Of a DNA stretch of 64,000 nucleotides, positions 60,825 through 64,000 are shown one piece after another. The stretch covers positions 3,224,001 through 3,288,000 of the forward strand of contig CAWGOF010000003.1 of the NCBI GenBank assembly GCA_963824225.1, in the 5' to 3' direction. The first letter of the stretch is position 1, and every line of letters begins with the position of its first letter. A program made the translations under genes and the position numbers. The notes beneath the pieces were generated by a model that worked only from the letters and a program-made list of their open reading frames with translations, was not told where the DNA came from and made no database searches. This DNA is from CAWGOF01 sp963824225 (lineage in GTDB: Bacteria > Acidobacteriota > Polarisedimenticolia > Polarisedimenticolales > Polarisedimenticolaceae).

Positions 60825-63800
60825 GTGCCGCTGACCGAGTTCCATCCGGCCGTCGAGGCCTGGTTCGCCTCGCGCTTCGGCGCGCCGACGCCGGTGCAGG
60901 AGCGCGCGTGGCCCGAGATCGCGCGCGGGCGGCCGACGTTGATCGCCGCACCGACCGGCTCAGGGAAAACGCTGGCCGCGTTCCTGTCGGCGATCGACGG
61001 TCTCGTCCGGGAGGGGATCGAGCGCGGCGGGCTGCCCGACGAGACGCGCGTGGTCTACGTCTCGCCGCTCAAGGCACTGTCGAACGACGTGCGAAAGAAC
61101 CTGGAGGAGCCGCTCCTCGGGATCCGCGAGGCGCTCGAGGCCCGGGGGTTGGCTGCGCCCGAGATCCGGTCGCTCGTGCGCACGGGCGACACGACGTCGC
61201 GCGAGCGCGCGGCGATGACCAAGCGTCCGCCGCACATCCTGGTCACGACTCCCGAATCGCTGTACGTCCTGTTGACGAGCGACGGCGGCCGCGCGCTTCT
61301 GCGCACCGCACGCCTCGCGATCGTCGACGAGATCCACGCCGTCGTCGCCGACAAGCGCGGGGCACACCTCGCGCTGAGCCTCGAGCGGTTGGCGGATCTC
61401 GCGCCCGGTCTCGTGCGCGTCGGTTTATCGGCCACGCAACGGCCGATCGAGGAGGTCGCGCGGTTCCTCGTCGGAGCAGCGGGCGTCGGTCCGGAGGGAG
61501 CGGCCGACTGCGCGATCGCCGACGTGGGTCACCGCCGCGCGCTCGATCTGAGCGTCGAGGTCCCGCGATCGCCGCTCGAGGCCGTGATGGCCACCGAGGT
61601 GTGGGGCGAGGTCTACGACCGGCTGGCCGACCTCGTCGCCACGCATCGCACGACGCTCGTGTTCGTCAACACCCGGCGGATCGCCGAGCGCGTGGCGCGC
61701 CACCTCGGCGAGCGCATCGGCGCCGACGCGGTGGCCGCGCACCACGGTAGCCTGTCGCGCGAGCAGCGCCTCACGGCCGAGATGCGGCTCAAGTCGGGCG
61801 AGCTGCGCGCGATCGTGGCCACGGCGTCGCTCGAGCTGGGGATCGACATCGGCGCGGTCGAGCTCGTGTGCACGATCGGCTCGACGCGGTCGATCGCCAC
61901 GCTGCTCCAGCGCGTCGGCCGCTCGGGGCACACGCTCGCCGGGCTGCCCAAGGGCCGCGTGTTCCCGACGAGCCGGGACGAGCTCGTCGAGTGCGCGGCG
62001 CTCCTCGACGCCGTGCGCCGGGGCGAGCTCGAGGAGCTCGAGATTCCGCGTGGGCCGCTCGACATCCTGGCCCAGCAGATCGTGGCCGAGGTGTCGTCGG
62101 GCGAGCGCGGAACGGACGAGCTGTACCGTCTCGTGCGCCGGGCGTGGTCGTATCGCGAGCTCTCGCGATCGGACTTCGACGACGTCGTGGACATGCTGGC
62201 CACCGGCTTCGCCACACGCCGCGGCCGCCGTGGCGCGCTCGTGCATCACGACGCGGTGCACGGGCGTCTGCGCCCGCGCCGCGGAGCGCGCCTCGTGGCG
62301 TTGACATCGGGCGGCGCGATCCCCGACCGGGCGGACTACCGTGTGATCCTCGAGCCCGCGGGGACGTTCCTCGGCACGATCGACGAGGATTTCGCGGTCG
62401 AGAGCAACGCGGGCGACGTGTTCCAGCTCGGGAACGCCTCGTGGCGCATCGCGCGCGTCGAGCAGGGTCGTGTGCTGGTCGAGGATGCGCGAGGTGCGCC
62501 GCCGACGATCCCGTTCTGGCTCGGCGAGGCGCCGGGACGGACGCCGGCGCTGTCCCAGGCCGTCGCCCGCGTGCGCCAGGAGGTCGAGGAGCGGCTTCCC
62601 GACCTCGATGCCACGCAGGCCTGGCTCGCCGCCGATCTCGGCCTCGGCGAGCCGGCCGCAGCGCAGCTCGTCGACTACCTCGGTGCGGCTCGTGCGGCGC
62701 TCGGCCGGCTGCCCACCCAGCGCGCGGTCGTCCTCGAGCGGTTCTTCGACGAGAACGGCGATCAGCACATCGTGATCCACGCGCCGTTCGGCAGCCGGAT
62801 CAACCGCGCGTGGGGCCTCGCGCTGCGCAAGCGGTTCTGCCGCACCTTCAACTTCGAGCTGCAGGCCGCGGCGACCGAGGACGCGCTGATCCTGTCGCTC
62901 GGGCCGATGCACAGCTTTCCCGCGGCCGACGTGTTCGGGTTCCTGCACGCCGCGACCGTGCGCGAGCTGCTGGTCCAGGCGCTCCTCGATGCGCCGATGT
63001 TCGGCGTGCGCTGGCGCTGGAACGCCTCGCGCGCGCTCGCCGTCCCGCGCTCGCGCGGCGGACGGCGCGTGCCGCCGCGGCTCCAGCGCATGCAGGCCGA
63101 GGATCTCGTGGCCACCGTGTTCCCCGACGCGCTCGCGTGCCTCGAGACGATCGTCGGCGACCGCGAGGTCCCGGACCATCCGCTCGTGCGCCAGACGATC
63201 GACGACTGCCTGCACGAGGCGATGGACGTCGAGCGGCTCGAGCGGATCCTGGGCCAGATCGAGTCCGGGGCGATCGAGTGCCGGGCGATCGACCTGACCG
63301 AGCCGTCGCCTCTGGCGCACGAGGTCCTGTCGGCGCGGCCCTACGCGTTCCTCGATGACGCTCCGCTCGAGGAGCGACGCACGCAGGCGGTCCACGTGCG
63401 CCGGTGGCTCGACCCGCAGGACGCGGCCGGGCTGGGCCGGCTCGACGCGGCGGCGATCGAGCGCGTGCGGACCGAGGCCTGGCCGCTCATCCGCGACGCG
63501 GACGAGCTGCACGACGCGCTTGTGACGCTCGGGTTCGTCACCGCGGAGGAGGGACGCGGCCCGGGCCTACGGCCGTTCCTCGACGAGCTGATCGCGGCGT
63601 CCCGGGCCACGCGGGTGACGCCACCCGGCGGCACGGAGCTGTGGGTCGCGGCCGAGCGGCTCGCGGAGCTCCTCGGCGCCGCCGCCGCGGCGGCCGTCCT
63701 CCTTCCGCCGATCGAGCCGGTGCGCGCCCGGCTGCGAGAAGGCGCCGAGCGTCCCGACCCGCTACAGGAGATCCTGCGTGCGCGGCTCGCGATCACGGGG

Positions 63801-64000
63801 CCCGTGGTCCCCGACACGCTCGCCCGACCGCTCGGTCTCGAGCCGAAGGTGGTGACGGCGGCGCTCGTTGCGCTCGAGGCCGACGGTGTCGTGCTACGCG
63901 GCCGGTACACGCCCGGTGCGAGCGTCGACGAGTGGTGCGATCGCGCGCTCCTGGCGCGGATCCACCGCGGGACGATCGAGCGGCTGCGCAGCGAGATCCA
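60825..64000 (+). CDS. lhr: Lhr-type DEAD/DEAH-box helicase (3' end outside window)
   Basis: About 1058 residues are visible and open to the last base. The frame has no stop in the window, which is why simple stop-to-stop listings miss it. Starting GTG at 60825: FGAPTPVQERAWPEIARGRPTLIAAPTGSGKTLAAFL (Q-motif region and Walker A), YVSPLKALSNDV, LVTTPESLYVLL, IVDEIHAV (DEIH box), LSATQRPIEEVARFL, VFVNTRRIAERVA, VATASLELGIDIG and LLQRVGRSGH (motif VI). These are followed by the winged-helix and Lhr core (FGSRINRAWGLALRKRF). Lhr proteins are 3'-5' DNA-RNA helicases of about 1400-1500 residues linked to DNA repair. Divergent from peptide B, with 129 bases between them. Confidence 0.93.
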   Translation, partial: MPLTEFHPAVEAWFASRFGAPTPVQERAWPEIARGRPTLIAAPTGSGKTLAAFLSAIDGLVREGIERGGLPDETRVVYVSPLKALSNDVRKNLEEPLLGIREALEARGLAAPEIRSLVRTGDTTSRERAAMTKRPPHILVTTPESLYVLLTSDGGRALLRTARLAIVDEIHAVVADKRGAHLALSLERLADLAPGLVRVGLSATQRPIEEVARFLVGAAGVGPEGAADCAIADVGHRRALDLSVEVPRSPLEAVMATEVWGEVYDRLADLVATHRTTLVFVNTRRIAERVARHLGERIGADAVAAHHGSLSREQRLTAEMRLKSGELRAIVATASLELGIDIGAVELVCTIGSTRSIATLLQRVGRSGHTLAGLPKGRVFPTSRDELVECAALLDAVRRGELEELEIPRGPLDILAQQIVAEVSSGERGTDELYRLVRRAWSYRELSRSDFDDVVDMLATGFATRRGRRGALVHHDAVHGRLRPRRGARLVALTSGGAIPDRADYRVILEPAGTFLGTIDEDFAVESNAGDVFQLGNASWRIARVEQGRVLVEDARGAPPTIPFWLGEAPGRTPALSQAVARVRQEVEERLPDLDATQAWLAADLGLGEPAAAQLVDYLGAARAALGRLPTQRAVVLERFFDENGDQHIVIHAPFGSRINRAWGLALRKRFCRTFNFELQAAATEDALILSLGPMHSFPAADVFGFLHAATVRELLVQALLDAPMFGVRWRWNASRALAVPRSRGGRRVPPRLQRMQAEDLVATVFPDALACLETIVGDREVPDHPLVRQTIDDCLHEAMDVERLERILGQIESGAIECRAIDLTEPSPLAHEVLSARPYAFLDDAPLEERRTQAVHVRRWLDPQDAAGLGRLDAAAIERVRTEAWPLIRDADELHDALVTLGFVTAEEGRGPGLRPFLDELIAASRATRVTPPGGTELWVAAERLAELLGAAAAAAVLLPPIEPVRARLREGAERPDPLQEILRARLAITGPVVPDTLARPLGLEPKVVTAALVALEADGVVLRGRYTPGASVDEWCDRALLARIHRGTIERLRSEI

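Overview
The window is very GC-rich bacterial chromosome, coding on both strands with short gaps, and comes from a Gram-negative organism: a TonB-dependent receptor, an OmpA-type outer-membrane protein, c-type cytochromes and periplasmic adaptors are all present. Three Ser/Thr kinases (one with a zinc ribbon, one with TolB/WD40-like repeats), a sigma/CHAT locus, MacAB-type exporters, thrombospondin-type-3 repeat proteins and many secreted Cys-containing proteins resemble gene content I associate with Acidobacteriota. That placement is inference. I see no rRNA, tRNA, CRISPR or intact transposase.

Layout. 1-4.8 kb: end of a TonB-dependent receptor, a secreted M64 peptidase, a small secreted protein, an MntR/DtxR regulator and an OmpA/TSP3 protein. 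4.9-11.5 kb: zinc-ribbon Ser/Thr kinase, hybrid histidine kinase, and a frameshifted formylglycine-generating-enzyme-like gene convergent with it. 11.5-16.8 kb: DUF1330 protein, nitrobindin-AIG2 fusion, zinc-ribbon protein, APC permease, and a coupled pair encoding a small secreted protein and a PA-domain zincin. 16.9-25.1 kb: FAD/Fe-S oxidase divergent from an ECF sigma / ZAS anti-sigma / TPR-CHAT protease operon, followed by two secreted Cys-rich Hint-domain proteins. 25.1-32.1 kb: cytochrome c/copper-monooxygenase-like/TPR protein, then a tightly overlapped five-gene operon (MacA-like adaptor, ABC ATPase, ABC permease, FixH/YtkA-like protein, MauG-like peroxidase) carrying three apparent frameshifts. 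32.1-35.2 kb: a recent tandem duplication of a Uma2 nuclease-like gene, a perfect 13 x 13-bp tandem array and a rhomboid protease. 35.3-45.1 kb: POT-type transporter, PEP-mutase-family enzyme, second kinase, ECF42-type sigma with its DGPF partner, nucleotidyltransferase, aminotransferase and GT51 transglycosylase. 45.1-48.2 kb: a truncated LplT-PlsC-acyl-ACP-synthetase fusion. 48.3-58.3 kb: TPR protein, FxLYD kinase, M28 peptidase, MBL hydrolase, HAD phosphatase, DHFR-like protein, DUF488, TtcA and a transglutaminase-like protein. 58.3-60.7 kb: two paralogous four-cysteine secreted peptides flanking an SGNH/DNRLRE secreted protein. 60.8-64 kb: the start of an Lhr helicase, running off the window.

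Three observations deserve most attention. First, a REP-like palindrome family (core GGGGTCAGGTCTC) sits exactly at gene ends. It encodes the last residues or the stop of several proteins (tails reading GSGL or GSGP), supplies the signal-peptide n-region of the M64 peptidase, and marks the point where the acyl-ACP-synthetase fusion is truncated. Second, the sigma/anti-sigma/CHAT operon plus secreted Hint proteins looks like a possible envelope signalling and proteolysis system. Third, the two four-cysteine peptides share a leader hairpin that holds the Shine-Dalgarno sequence in its loop and shows a compensatory base-pair change.
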